DNA from: Saccharopolyspora montiporae
GTDB taxonomy: Bacteria; Actinomycetota; Actinomycetes; Mycobacteriales; Pseudonocardiaceae
Direction of reading: 5' to 3'
Assembly (NCBI RefSeq): GCF_015209505.1
Contig: NZ_JADEYC010000014.1
Coordinates: forward strand, 1 to 64,000
DNA: 64,000 nucleotides
A model generated the notes under the pieces. It was not told the origin of the DNA, did not search any database, and was given only the letters and a program-made list of their open reading frames with translations. The first letter of the stretch is position 1. Each line of letters opens with the position of its first letter. Made by a program: the position numbers and the translations under genes. Positions 31,802 through 40,562 of the stretch are shown here, piece by piece.

Positions 31802-32256
31802 CCGCACCGGGCGGCGAACTCCCCTCCGACGAGCAGGGGCTCCCGCAAGCCCCGGACGGGGTGCGCGATCCGTGGAAGGGCCTGCGCGGCGTGATGGCCG
31901 GGACCCTGGTCATGGAGTTCATCGTGTTCCTGCTCGCGCTGCCGGTCGTCTGGCAGCTCGGCGGGGGCGTGAGCAGCGCCGGGTTCGCGCTGGTGATCGC
32001 GCTGTCCGTGCTGATGCTGGTCGCCGCGTTCGTCCAGCGCCGCCCGTGGGGGCTGTGGTTCGCCCTGGCGTTGCAGGCGGGCGTGGTGCTGTGCTGGCTG
32101 GTGCATCCCGGCATCGGGATCATGGGCATCGTCTTCGCGCTGATCTGGGTCTACATCCTGCGCCTGCGCCGGGACGTGGCCGCGCGGATGCGCGGGGGCC
32201 AGCTGTACGACCAGCTCGGCCACCCGCCCGGATATCCGCCGGAGCGCACCACCTGA
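31798..32256 (+). CDS. DUF4233 membrane protein
   Basis: A 152-aa integral membrane protein with four predicted helices (about 32-53, 59-79, 85-103 and 107-124) and a hydrophilic N-terminus of about 28 residues. DPWKGLRGVMAGTLVMEFIV is typical of DUF4233. The ATG overlaps the folC stop by 4 bp. It corresponds to the gene after folC in mycobacteria (Rv2446c). The function is not known; the conserved linkage to folC suggests a related role, by inference only. Confidence 0.85.
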   Translation: MTAPGGELPSDEQGLPQAPDGVRDPWKGLRGVMAGTLVMEFIVFLLALPVVWQLGGGVSSAGFALVIALSVLMLVAAFVQRRPWGLWFALALQAGVVLCWLVHPGIGIMGIVFALIWVYILRLRRDVAARMRGGQLYDQLGHPPGYPPERTT

Positions 32257-32263
32257 GCTCGGG

Positions 32264-33367
32264 TCACCCGGGCATGTCCACGACCGCGCGGCCGATGGTC
32301 TCGCCCGCGCGCAGCGCGTCGTAAGCGTCCTGCACCTGCGCGAACGGGTAACGGCGGGTGATCGCGTCCTGCGGCCGCAGCAGGCCTCGCCCGACCAGGT
32401 CCAGCAGCACCGGCATGTCCCGCCGCGGTTTCGCGCCGTAGGAACCGGTGATCTGCAGCTTGCGCCGCGCGATGGTGGCCAGGTCGAACTCCGCGCTCGT
32501 GCCGCGCGGGGCGATGCCCACGACCACGACGCGCCCGCCCTCGACGACCGAGTCCCGGGCGATCCCGAAGGTCGGCACCGAGCCCAGCGCCTCGAACGCG
32601 ACGTCCACCCCGCGCCCGCCGGTGATCTCGCGGACCGCCTCGGCCGCGTCGGTCTCGGCGGAATTGATCACGTGCGTGGCCCCGAGCCCGCGGGCGGCGT
32701 CGAGCTTGTCCTGCTCGATGTCCACCGCGATGATCGTCGCGGCGCCGAACAGCGCGGCGAGCTGGATCAGCGCCGACCCCACCCCGCCCGCGGCCACGAC
32801 GGCCACGGTGTCGCCGACCTGCACCTGGCCCGCGTGGCGCAGCGCTCCGTAGGCGGTCATGGTCGAGCAGCCGACCGAGGCCACATCGGCCAGTTCGACG
32901 CCGTCCGGCACGCGGTAGACCGAGGTGGCGGGTGTGACGCAGCGCTGTGCGAGCCCGCCCATCGAGTACATCCAGACCGGCTCGCCGTTCGGGCGGAACA
33001 GCCGGGTCTCGTCGTCGTAGAGGCGTCCGCGGCCGCGGTTGTAGGTGAAGAACTCCTGGCAGATCTCCTCGTTGCCGCGGGTGCACTGCGCGCACCGCCC
33101 GCAGGGCATGATGAAGCTGGTGACCACGCGGTCCCCGGGCGCGATCCCGGTCACGCCCGCACCGACCTCGCCGACCACCCCGGCGACCTCGTGCCCCAGC
33201 ACGGCCGGTGCGGGGAACGGGAGTTCGCCCTTGAGCACGTGCAAATCCGTGTGGCAGGCGCCGCAGGAGTGCACCTCGATGGCGACCTCGCCGGCGCGGG
33301 GCTGCGGATCGGCCAGCTCCTCGATCCGCATCGGTTCGTTCGGGGCGGTGTGCAAGGCGGCACGCAT
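32264..33367 (-). CDS. Zinc-dependent alcohol dehydrogenase, MDR family
   Basis: A 367-aa medium-chain dehydrogenase. The catalytic zinc site has C38 in CGACHTDLH and GHE at 58-60. The structural zinc site is CGRCAQCTRGNEEIC. The Rossmann motif VVAAGGVGSALIQLA is intact, and the following acidic residue in AVDIEQDKLDAA points to NAD rather than NADP. It converts an alcohol and an aldehyde or ketone; the substrate is unknown. It is inserted, in reverse, between the conserved DUF4233 and ndk genes, so it is likely a lineage-specific addition. Confidence 0.9.
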   Translation of the reverse strand: MRAALHTAPNEPMRIEELADPQPRAGEVAIEVHSCGACHTDLHVLKGELPFPAPAVLGHEVAGVVGEVGAGVTGIAPGDRVVTSFIMPCGRCAQCTRGNEEICQEFFTYNRGRGRLYDDETRLFRPNGEPVWMYSMGGLAQRCVTPATSVYRVPDGVELADVASVGCSTMTAYGALRHAGQVQVGDTVAVVAAGGVGSALIQLAALFGAATIIAVDIEQDKLDAARGLGATHVINSAETDAAEAVREITGGRGVDVAFEALGSVPTFGIARDSVVEGGRVVVVGIAPRGTSAEFDLATIARRKLQITGSYGAKPRRDMPVLLDLVGRGLLRPQDAITRRYPFAQVQDAYDALRAGETIGRAVVDMPG

Positions 33368-33564
33368 CCGGGCCTCCGGTTCAGACCGTCCAGTCGGTAT
33401 GACGCGAAGCTATCGCGCAGCTCAGCACCGCACCAGGGCCCTCACCCGGCCCGAACCGTGCACGGGCCCGCGCTCGCCGCGCTCACCTGCACCGATACCC
33501 TGACGGGCAAATCCGGCGCGGCCGTTGACGGGTGCCGCGCTCAGGCGACGAAGGAGACAACACC

Positions 33565-33975
33565 GTGAGTGAGCGCACCCTGGTCCTGGTCAAGCCCGAC
33601 GGCGTCGAGCGGGGCCTGGTCGGCGAGGTCCTGTCCCGCATCGAGCGCAAGGGCCTGAAGCTGGCCGCGCTGGAGCTGAAGAACGTCGACGACGAGCTCG
33701 CCGGCCAGCACTACGCCGAGCACGCCGACAAGCCGTTCTTCGGTTCGCTGGTCGAGTTCATCACCTCCGGCTCCGTGGTGGCCGCGATCGTCGAGGGGGA
33801 GAACGCGGTGGCCGCGTTCCGCCAGATCGCCGGCGGTACGCACCCGGTCGAGAAGGCCGCCCCGGGCAGCATCCGCGGGGACTACGGCCTGGAGGTCCAG
33901 TACAACCTGGTGCACGGGTCGGACTCGGCGGAATCGGCCGAGCGCGAGATCAAGCTCTGGTTCCCGGACCGCTGA
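33565..33975 (+). CDS. ndk: Nucleoside diphosphate kinase
   Basis: A 136-aa enzyme balancing nucleoside triphosphate pools by transferring the gamma phosphate through phosphohistidine. The catalytic H117 lies in [26 protein letters not shown] and [18 protein letters not shown] are standard blocks. GTG 33565 follows AAGGAGA. Length is normal. A hairpin terminator follows at 34020. Confidence 0.97.
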   Translation: MSERTLVLVKPDGVERGLVGEVLSRIERKGLKLAALELKNVDDELAGQHYAEHADKPFFGSLVEFITSGSVVAAIVEGENAVAAFRQIAGGTHPVEKAAPGSIRGDYGLEVQYNLVHGSDSAESAEREIKLWFPDR

Positions 33976-34019
33976 GCCCGGTCCCACCGGGACCGTATGC
34001 CTGATCGATTCCGGTGGGC

Positions 34020-34044
34020 GGGTCGGCAGGAGACCTGCCGACCC
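34020..34044 (+). terminator. ndk terminator hairpin
   Basis: A perfect 11-bp stem (34020-34030 with 34034-34044) with a 3-nt loop lies 45 bp after the ndk stop. There is no T-tract. Confidence 0.75.
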
Positions 34045-34050
34045 GAGCCC

Positions 34051-34056
34051 TACCCT
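34051..34056 (+). promoter_or_regulatory. Leaderless -10 (TACCCT) for the radical SAM gene
   Basis: TACCCT ends 7 nt before GTG 34064, just past the ndk terminator. It fits the leaderless pattern seen for valS and proA. Confidence 0.55.
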
Positions 34057-34063
34057 TGAGGAC

Positions 34064-36028
34064 GTGCGTGTGGAGTCCGTTTTCGACCGGTTGGAACCGC
34101 TGCTGCCGCAGGTCTCCAAACCCGTGCAATACGTGGGCGGCGAGCAGAACGCGACGATCAAGGCCTGGGAGTCGGCCGCCGTCCGGTGGTGCCTGATGTA
34201 CCCGGACGCCTACGAGGTCGGGCTGCCCAACCAGGGTGTGCAGATCCTCTACGAGGTGCTCAACGAGCAGCCGGACGTGCTGGCCGAGCGCACCTACGCG
34301 GTGTGGCCGGACCTCGAAGAGCTCATGCGCGAGCACGGCGTCCCGCAGTTCACCGTGGACGACCACCGGCCGGTGGGCGCCTTCGACGTGCTGGGCGTGA
34401 GCTTCGCGACCGAGCTCGGCTACACCAACCTGCTCACCGCGCTGGACCTGGCCGGGATACCGCTGCACGCGGTCGACCGCACGGACGAGCACCCCGTGGT
34501 GCTCGGCGGCGGGCACGCGGCGTTCAACCCGGAGCCGGTCGCCGACTTCCTGGACGCGGTGGTGCTCGGCGACGGCGAGGAGGCCGTCCTGGAGGCCACC
34601 GCCGTGCTGCGCGCGTGGAAGCAGGAGGGGTGCCCGGGCGGGCGCACCGAACTGCTGCTGCGGCTCGCCGAGGGTGGCGGGGTGTACGTCCCGCAGTTCT
34701 ACGACGTGCGCTACCGCCCGGACGGCGGCATCGACGAGGTCGTGCCGAACCGGTCGCGCGTGCCGCACCGCGTGTTCAAGCGCACGACGATGGAGCTGGA
34801 CGACTGGCCCTACCCGAAGCAGCCGCTCGTTCCGCTGGCGGAGAGCGTGCACGAGCGGATGAGCGTGGAGATCTTCCGCGGCTGTACTCGGGGCTGCCGG
34901 TTCTGCCAGGCCGGGATGATCACCCGCCCGGTGCGCGAGCGGTCCGCGCAGGGCATCGGGGACATGGTGCAGCAGGGGCTGGAGTCCACCGGCTTCGAGG
35001 AGGTCGGGCTGCTGTCGCTGAGCTCGGCCGACCACTCGGAGATCGGCGACATCACCAAGGGGCTGGCCGACCGCTACGAGGGCACCAACACCGGGCTGTC
35101 CCTGCCGTCCACCCGGGTGGACGCGTTCAACATCGACCTGGCCAACGAGCTGTCCCGCAACGGCCGCCGGTCCGGGCTGACCTTCGCCCCGGAGGGCGGT
35201 AGCGAGCGGATCCGCCGGGTGATCAACAAGATGGTCTCCGAGGAAGACTTGATCCGCACGGTCTCGGCCGCGTTCGCCAACGGCTGGCGCCAGGTCAAGC
35301 TCTACTTCATGTGCGGACTGCCGACCGAGGAGGACGACGACGTCCTGCAGATCGCCGAGATGGCCAAGCGGGTCATCCGCACCGGCCGGGAAGCCTCCGG
35401 CCGCAAGGACATCCGGTGCACGATCTCCATCGGCGGGTTCGTCCCGAAACCGCACACCCCGTTCCAGTGGGCGGCGCAGACCGACCCGGCGACGGTGGAC
35501 GAGCGGCTGCGCAAGCTGCGCCAGGAGATCAACTCGGACCGCAGGATCGGGCGCAACATCGGCGTGCGCTACCACGACGGCAAGCCGTCCATGATCGAGG
35601 GGTTCCTGTCCCGCGGCGATCGGCGGCTCGGTCCGGTGATCGAGCGGGTGTGGCGCGAGGGCGGCCGGTTCGACGGCTGGAACGAGCACTTCTCCTACGA
35701 CCGCTGGGTCTCCTGCGCGGCCGCGGAGCTGGCGCCGTTCGGCGTGGATCTGGATTGGTTCACCACCCGCGAACGGGAGCAGGACGAGGTCCTGCCGTGG
35801 GACCACCTGGATTCCGGGCTGGACAAGCAGTGGCTGTGGGACGACTGGCAGGACGCCCTGCAGGCCCGCGAGCAGGACGACTGCCGCTGGACGCCCTGCT
35901 TCGACTGCGGTGTGTGCCCGACGATGGGTACCGACATCGAGGTGGGGCCGACGGACCGCAAGCTGTTGCCGATCAGTCCGGTGGCCACGGGTTCTCCGGT
36001 GCGCAACCCCGCTTTCGAGCAGGGCTGA
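34064..36028 (+). CDS. TIGR03960-family B12-binding radical SAM protein
   Basis: A 654-aa protein with an N-terminal cobalamin-binding-like region (VLGVSFATELGYTNLL, then VLGGGHAAFNPEP) and a radical SAM domain whose cluster motif is C274-x3-C278-x2-C281 (CTRGCRFC). A C-terminal CFDCGVCP may bind a further cluster or metal. The family is widely paired with the TIGR03936 gene that follows here. The substrate has not been established to my knowledge. GTG 34064 is supported by TACCCT 7 nt upstream. Confidence 0.9.
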   Translation: MRVESVFDRLEPLLPQVSKPVQYVGGEQNATIKAWESAAVRWCLMYPDAYEVGLPNQGVQILYEVLNEQPDVLAERTYAVWPDLEELMREHGVPQFTVDDHRPVGAFDVLGVSFATELGYTNLLTALDLAGIPLHAVDRTDEHPVVLGGGHAAFNPEPVADFLDAVVLGDGEEAVLEATAVLRAWKQEGCPGGRTELLLRLAEGGGVYVPQFYDVRYRPDGGIDEVVPNRSRVPHRVFKRTTMELDDWPYPKQPLVPLAESVHERMSVEIFRGCTRGCRFCQAGMITRPVRERSAQGIGDMVQQGLESTGFEEVGLLSLSSADHSEIGDITKGLADRYEGTNTGLSLPSTRVDAFNIDLANELSRNGRRSGLTFAPEGGSERIRRVINKMVSEEDLIRTVSAAFANGWRQVKLYFMCGLPTEEDDDVLQIAEMAKRVIRTGREASGRKDIRCTISIGGFVPKPHTPFQWAAQTDPATVDERLRKLRQEINSDRRIGRNIGVRYHDGKPSMIEGFLSRGDRRLGPVIERVWREGGRFDGWNEHFSYDRWVSCAAAELAPFGVDLDWFTTREREQDEVLPWDHLDSGLDKQWLWDDWQDALQAREQDDCRWTPCFDCGVCPTMGTDIEVGPTDRKLLPISPVATGSPVRNPAFEQG

Positions 36029-36223
36029 GGCGCATCGCGGGCGGACGCGCCCGGCTCGCACGACCCACGCCGCAGAGGGACGGAACGGCGGTGTGGTCTC
36101 GACCGGCGCGGTACCGTCCGAATCGGCGACACGAGAGTGTTGCCACATCGCCGTTGTGCAAGCAAGCATCGTCAGGGGGGACCGGCAGGCGGTCCGGATG
36201 GCGATCATTGTCGGGAGGGCATC

Positions 36224-37057
36224 CTGAGTCGGCACGATCAACCGAACCCCTCGGCACCGCCGGTGCAGAAGGTGCGGCTGCGCTACGCCAAGCACGGCAA
36301 GCTGCGGTTCACCTCGCATCGCGACGTCGCCCGCGCGTTCGAGCGGGCGCTGCGGCGGGCCGGGGTACCCATGGCGCATTCCCAGGGGTTCAGCCCACAT
36401 CCCAAGGTTTCCTGGGCGGGAGCGGTACCCACGGGCGTGGCCAGCGAGTCCGAGTACGTCGAGGTGCAGCTCACCGAGGAGGTCTCCGCGGAGCTGCTCA
36501 CGTCCGAGATCAACGCGGTGCTGCCCGCGGGGATGGAGATACGCGATGCGGTTGTGGCCGGACCGGGGGCGTTGGCCGACCGCCTGCAGGCGAGCCGTTG
36601 GCGCACCGACCTGCCCGGGGTCGGTGCGGCCGAGCTGCGCGCCGCCGTCGACCGGCTGATGGCCGAGGAATCGGTCCTGGTGGAGCGCACGACCAAGGAC
36701 GGCAGACGGGCCATCGACGCCCGGGCGGCACTCGTCAGTGCCGAGGTGTTCGAGAGCGACCATCCGGTTGCGGACAGTGACCGGAACGTCTCGCCGACCG
36801 CCCGAGTGGACGATTGGCCGACGGCGCGCGGACCGTATGGGATACTTGTAACGGTCGTACGGCAGACAACACCCGTCGTGCGGCCCGACGACGTACTGAG
36901 CGCCCTGCGCGCCGTCGCCGGTCTGGCACCGACGGCCGCCGCGAGCGCGACCCGGCTGGAGCAGGGCCCGCTTGGCGACGGGGGAGGCATAGCCGACCCG
37001 TTGGCCCAGGACTCATGCGCTGACCGGTCTCCGGCGGGAGAGCCCGCGGCACGGTGA
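36224..37057 (+). CDS. TIGR03936-family (DUF2344) protein, probable CUG start
   Basis: A protein of about 277 aa. The core VRLRYAKHGKLRFTSHRD...FERALRRAGVP, with SQGFSPHPK, is the signature of the family. The domain begins about 16 residues after a CTG at 36224 that has GGGAGG 5 nt upstream. The nearest conventional in-frame start, GTG 36263, has no ribosome site and sits at the very edge of the domain; upstream, GTG 36137 adds residues unlike the family. It partners the preceding radical SAM gene, separated by 195 bp. The last 60 residues are a loosely conserved tail. Confidence 0.8.
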   Translation: MSRHDQPNPSAPPVQKVRLRYAKHGKLRFTSHRDVARAFERALRRAGVPMAHSQGFSPHPKVSWAGAVPTGVASESEYVEVQLTEEVSAELLTSEINAVLPAGMEIRDAVVAGPGALADRLQASRWRTDLPGVGAAELRAAVDRLMAEESVLVERTTKDGRRAIDARAALVSAEVFESDHPVADSDRNVSPTARVDDWPTARGPYGILVTVVRQTTPVVRPDDVLSALRAVAGLAPTAAASATRLEQGPLGDGGGIADPLAQDSCADRSPAGEPAAR

Positions 37058-37136
37058 CAGGCGGCGCAGGCGTCGTCGACCTCGCCGCGTGCGTTCCCGG
37101 CTGGAGAGCTCGGGGTGGGGGGGACCACAAGAATTG

Positions 37137-37156
37137 CCGCCGTCCGCGGACGGCGG
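37137..37156 (+). promoter_or_regulatory. 20-bp palindrome in the rne leader
   Basis: CCGCCGTCCG is followed by its exact reverse complement, ending 18 bp before a small leader ORF. In RNA it forms a stable hairpin within the rne 5' region. It may be an RNase E feedback target, an attenuator, or the terminator of the upstream gene. Confidence 0.5.
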
Positions 37157-37174
37157 AGGTGAAAAGGAACGCAC

Positions 37175-37234
37175 ATGCCTCTGTGCGGCCGCGTCCGGTG
37201 GGACGCGCCCGGGGGCGGAGGAGCTGGATGTTGA
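37175..37234 (+). CDS. Possible 19-aa leader peptide overlapping the rne start
   Basis: An ATG at 37175 has AAAAGGA 6-7 nt upstream and GGAGGTG further up. The frame encodes MPLCGRVRWDAPGGGGAGC and stops at 37232-37234, a few bases past the rne ATG at 37228. This arrangement would couple translation of rne to the leader peptide by reinitiation. No known family is recognised. The frame is short, so chance is possible. Confidence 0.4.
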   Translation: MPLCGRVRWDAPGGGGAGC

Positions 37235-40200
37235 ACATGGACACACCCGCTGGGAACGCCAGCGGGCAATCAGCCACATCTGACCAGGGGCGGGACACGA
37301 TCGAACTGCCCGCCAAGCTGCGGGTGCACGCGTTGGCCAAAATGCTCGGCTCCAGCAGCCGAGAGGTCATCAAGGCCCTGGACGCGCTCGGTGAAGCCGT
37401 GCGCAGCGCGCAGTCGAACATAACCCGCGATGTCGCGGTGCGCGTGGTGCAGGAGATGCATCCGGAGCTGCTCGCGGACGACGGCGAGGACGACGCGAGC
37501 GGGCAGGGTGCGAGCGCCGACGACCGGTCGAGCGGGCAGACCGCCCCGGCCGAGACCGAACAGCCACCGGACGAGCCGTCCGCGGCCGCCGACCAGCATT
37601 CCGAGGTGCAGGCGCCGGCCTTCACCGCGCCGGAGGCGATGTTCCTCGCTCCGGAACCGGTCCGGTCGCAGGGACGGCCGGCTGAGGCCGAATCCACCGT
37701 GACCGAGCAGGCCGAGCCGGAGTCGCAGCCCGCCGAGCGCGACGCCGGTGCGGACACCGGGACGCAGTCCGAGCAGGACAGCGTCGCTGAGGACGAGGAG
37801 ACCGGCGAGGAAACCGGGGACGACGAGTCCGACCAGGGCGGTCGTCGCCGGCGTCGCCGCGGCCGCCGGGGCCGGGGCCGCGGCCGGGGTGCGGACGGCG
37901 AGCCGGGCGAGAACGACGAGGCCGACCAGGCCGAGGGCGGTGCCGAGACCGCTGCGACCGAGGAGGCGCAGCAGGAGAGCTCGGGTGAGCAGCCCGCGGG
38001 CGAGGAAACCGACTCCGGTGCCGAGCCCAGCCGCCGCCGTCGCCGCCGTCGCCGCCGCAAGGGCGGTGGGGACGACGACTCCGCGCCGTCCTCCGGCCGC
38101 GAGGACGACCCGCCGAACACTGTGGTGCACGTCCGCGAGTCGGCCCCCGAGGGCCGCCAGGACAGCAGCAGCGACGACGAGGTGCGCTCGGTCAAGGGTT
38201 CGACCCGGCTGGAGGCCAAGCGCCAGCGGCGCAGGGACGGCCGCGAAGCCGGACGGCGGCGGACGCCCGTGCTGTCCGAGTCGGAGTTCCTGGCCCGCCG
38301 GGAGTCGGTGGACCGCCGCATGGTCGTGCGGCAGAGCGGCGAGCAGACGCAGATCGCCGTGCTGGAGGACAACGTCCTCGTCGAGAACTTCGTGACCTCG
38401 TCCGGGAGCGGCTCGCTGGTCGGCAACGTCTACCTGGGCCGGGTGCAGAACGTGCTGCCCAGCATGGAGGCGGCCTTCGTCGACATCGGCCGCGGGCGCA
38501 ACGCGGTGCTCTACGCCGGGGAGGTCGACTGGAGCGCAGCCGGTCTGGCGGGCAAGTCCCGCCGGATCGAGCAGGCCCTGCAGACCGGGGACAGCGTGCT
38601 GGTGCAGGTCACCAAGGACCCGGTGGGGCACAAGGGTGCCCGGCTGACCACGCAGATCAGCCTGCCCGGCCGTTTCCTGGTGTACGTGCCCGGCGGCAGC
38701 GCCACCGGGATCAGCCGCAAACTGCCGGACAACGAGCGCAAGCGGCTCAAGGACATCCTCAAGCGCATCGTGCCGGACAACTCCGGCGTGATCATCCGCA
38801 CGGCTTCCGAGGGCACCAGCGAGGAGGCGCTGGACCGCGATGTCCAGCGGCTGCAGGCCCAGTGGGAGGTCATCAAGGAGAAGTCCGAGACGTCGAAGAA
38901 GCAGGCTCCGCAGCTGCTGTACGAAGAGCCGGACCTGCTGATCAAGGTCGTCCGCGACCTGTTCACCGAGGACTTCTCCGCGATGACGGTGCAGGGCGAG
39001 CAGGCCTGGGAGACGATCGAGGCGTACGTGCAGCACGTGGCTCCGGATCTCATGGAGCGGCTGCACAAGCACTCGGGCAAGAACGACGTGTTCACCGAGC
39101 AGCGGATCAACGAGCAGATCTCCAAGGCCCTGGACCGCAAGGTCTGGCTCCCGTCCGGCGGTTACCTGGTCATCGACCGCACCGAGGCGATGACCGTGAT
39201 CGACGTGAACACCGGGAAGTTCACCGGGTCCGGCGGGAACCTGGAGGAGACCGTCACCCGGAACAACCTGGAGGCCGCGGAGGAGATCGTGCGCCAGCTC
39301 AGGCTGCGCGACGTCGGCGGCATCATCGTCATCGACTTCATCGACATGGTCCTGGAGTCGAACCGGGACCTGGTGCTGCGCCGGCTCACCGAGTGCCTGG
39401 GCCGGGACCGCACCCGGCACCAGGTCGCCGAGGTGACCTCGCTCGGCCTGGTGCAGATGACCCGCAAGCGGGTCGGCACCGGACTGCTGGAGGCCTACAG
39501 CAGCACCTGCGAACACTGCCGCGGACGCGGTCTGCTGGTGTCCACCGACCCGGTGGTGCACGGGCACAACCACGGCGGTGGCAACGGTGGCGGCAACGGC
39601 GGGTCCCGGCGCAACCGCCGCGGCAAGCAGCAGGACTCCGGGGACACCGAGCAGCGCGCCGACAAGCAGCAGGATTCCGGCAAGGGCGACTCCGGCAAGG
39701 GTGACGGCAAGCCGGGCAAGGGCGACAAGCAGGAGCGCAAGCAGGACTCCGGCGAGCAGGCCAAGGCCGACTCGGGCAAGCCCCAGGACTCGGGCAAGCC
39801 CCAGGACTCGGGCAAGCCCCAGGACTCGGGCAAGCCCCAGGACTCGGGCAAGGGCCAGGAGTCGGGCAAGTCGCAGGACTCGGGCAAGGATTCCGGCAAG
39901 CAGGAGGCCAAGGAGTCCGGCGGCAAGGGCAAGGGCGACAAGCGCAAGGGCGGCAAGCATGCCGAACCCAAGAGCGGGTCCAAGCCGGACGCCGAGGCTC
40001 CCGCCGAGCGGACCGAGCCGGCACCCGCGTCCGCCCCGGTTGCGCCCGCCGCGGAGTCCCCGGCCGCGGGAGCTGTCTCCACCGGAGCTCCGGCCGCGGA
40101 GACCGGGGCGTCGTCCCGGGCCGAGGCGCCGCGCGATGGTGCGGACAGCGCTGACGACGGTGGCAGCGCTGCCCGCGGTCGGCGCAAGGTCAGCAGGCCC

Positions 40201-40419
40201 GCAGGTAGCGCCGGGTCGACGGTGAAGCCGATGGTGGTCGCCAAGTCCGATGAGGACCGGACCGCCCAGGACAAGGCGACCGACGAGAAGGCCCGGGAGA
40301 GCACCGAACCCGCGGCTCCGGCGCCCGCGGTGACCGCGGTGCGGCGTTCCCGGCGCGCGGCGTCCCGCCCGGCAGGTGCGCCGCCGGAGAACGCCGCGGG
40401 GGAGAGCTCCGCGGACTGA
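37228..40419 (+). CDS. rne: Ribonuclease E/G
   Basis: A 1063-aa endoribonuclease that initiates mRNA decay and processes rRNA and tRNA. Residues about 25-80 form an IF2-N-like helical module (LPAKLRVHALAKMLGSSSRE), followed by a long acidic and arginine-rich disordered region. The S1 domain (about 391-470) and DNase-I-like catalytic core follow, with catalytic aspartates in TVIDVNTGKF and GGIIVIDFIDM. The zinc-link CEHC lies near 761. The C-terminal 280 residues are disordered, with KPQDSG repeats at 848-887. ATG 37228 follows GGAGGAG. Swapped N- and C-terminal scaffolds are typical of actinobacterial RNase E. Confidence 0.95.
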   Translation: MLNMDTPAGNASGQSATSDQGRDTIELPAKLRVHALAKMLGSSSREVIKALDALGEAVRSAQSNITRDVAVRVVQEMHPELLADDGEDDASGQGASADDRSSGQTAPAETEQPPDEPSAAADQHSEVQAPAFTAPEAMFLAPEPVRSQGRPAEAESTVTEQAEPESQPAERDAGADTGTQSEQDSVAEDEETGEETGDDESDQGGRRRRRRGRRGRGRGRGADGEPGENDEADQAEGGAETAATEEAQQESSGEQPAGEETDSGAEPSRRRRRRRRRKGGGDDDSAPSSGREDDPPNTVVHVRESAPEGRQDSSSDDEVRSVKGSTRLEAKRQRRRDGREAGRRRTPVLSESEFLARRESVDRRMVVRQSGEQTQIAVLEDNVLVENFVTSSGSGSLVGNVYLGRVQNVLPSMEAAFVDIGRGRNAVLYAGEVDWSAAGLAGKSRRIEQALQTGDSVLVQVTKDPVGHKGARLTTQISLPGRFLVYVPGGSATGISRKLPDNERKRLKDILKRIVPDNSGVIIRTASEGTSEEALDRDVQRLQAQWEVIKEKSETSKKQAPQLLYEEPDLLIKVVRDLFTEDFSAMTVQGEQAWETIEAYVQHVAPDLMERLHKHSGKNDVFTEQRINEQISKALDRKVWLPSGGYLVIDRTEAMTVIDVNTGKFTGSGGNLEETVTRNNLEAAEEIVRQLRLRDVGGIIVIDFIDMVLESNRDLVLRRLTECLGRDRTRHQVAEVTSLGLVQMTRKRVGTGLLEAYSSTCEHCRGRGLLVSTDPVVHGHNHGGGNGGGNGGSRRNRRGKQQDSGDTEQRADKQQDSGKGDSGKGDGKPGKGDKQERKQDSGEQAKADSGKPQDSGKPQDSGKPQDSGKPQDSGKGQESGKSQDSGKDSGKQEAKESGGKGKGDKRKGGKHAEPKSGSKPDAEAPAERTEPAPASAPVAPAAESPAAGAVSTGAPAAETGASSRAEAPRDGADSADDGGSAARGRRKVSRPAGSAGSTVKPMVVAKSDEDRTAQDKATDEKARESTEPAAPAPAVTAVRRSRRAASRPAGAPPENAAGESSAD
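39769..39888 (+). repeat. 18-bp in-frame tandem repeat in rne
   Basis: About six and a half copies of GACTCGGGCAAGCCCCAG lie in frame, encoding a DSGKPQ hexapeptide. The first four are identical; later ones vary (GGCCAG and TCGCAG). It falls in the disordered C-terminal tail of RNase E, so copy number can change without a frameshift. Confidence 0.9.
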
Positions 40420-40448
40420 GGCGGCGACCCGCCACCGAACCGAAACGA

Positions 40449-40482
40449 CAGCGGCCGCCCCGTTCCCGCGGGGCGGCCGCTG
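40449..40482. terminator. rne terminator hairpin
   Basis: A perfect 14-bp stem (40449-40462 with 40469-40482) with a 6-nt loop lies 30 bp after the rne stop and before the convergent arabinosyltransferase gene. Confidence 0.8.
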
Positions 40483-40562
40483 CGTTGTGCGTCGTCGTTC
40501 GGATCGAGGCGGTACCGGTGACCGGGTGGTCCGCACCGGTGCCGGCGCGGACCACCCGCGGC

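Noticed and set aside
33950..36763. 937-codon frame opposite the radical SAM gene
   Set aside because: The plus-strand gene has complete family motifs; the antisense product is compositionally biased and lacks a ribosome site.
39769..39888. CRISPR or mobile-element repeat
   Set aside because: The units are in frame within rne and lack spacers.
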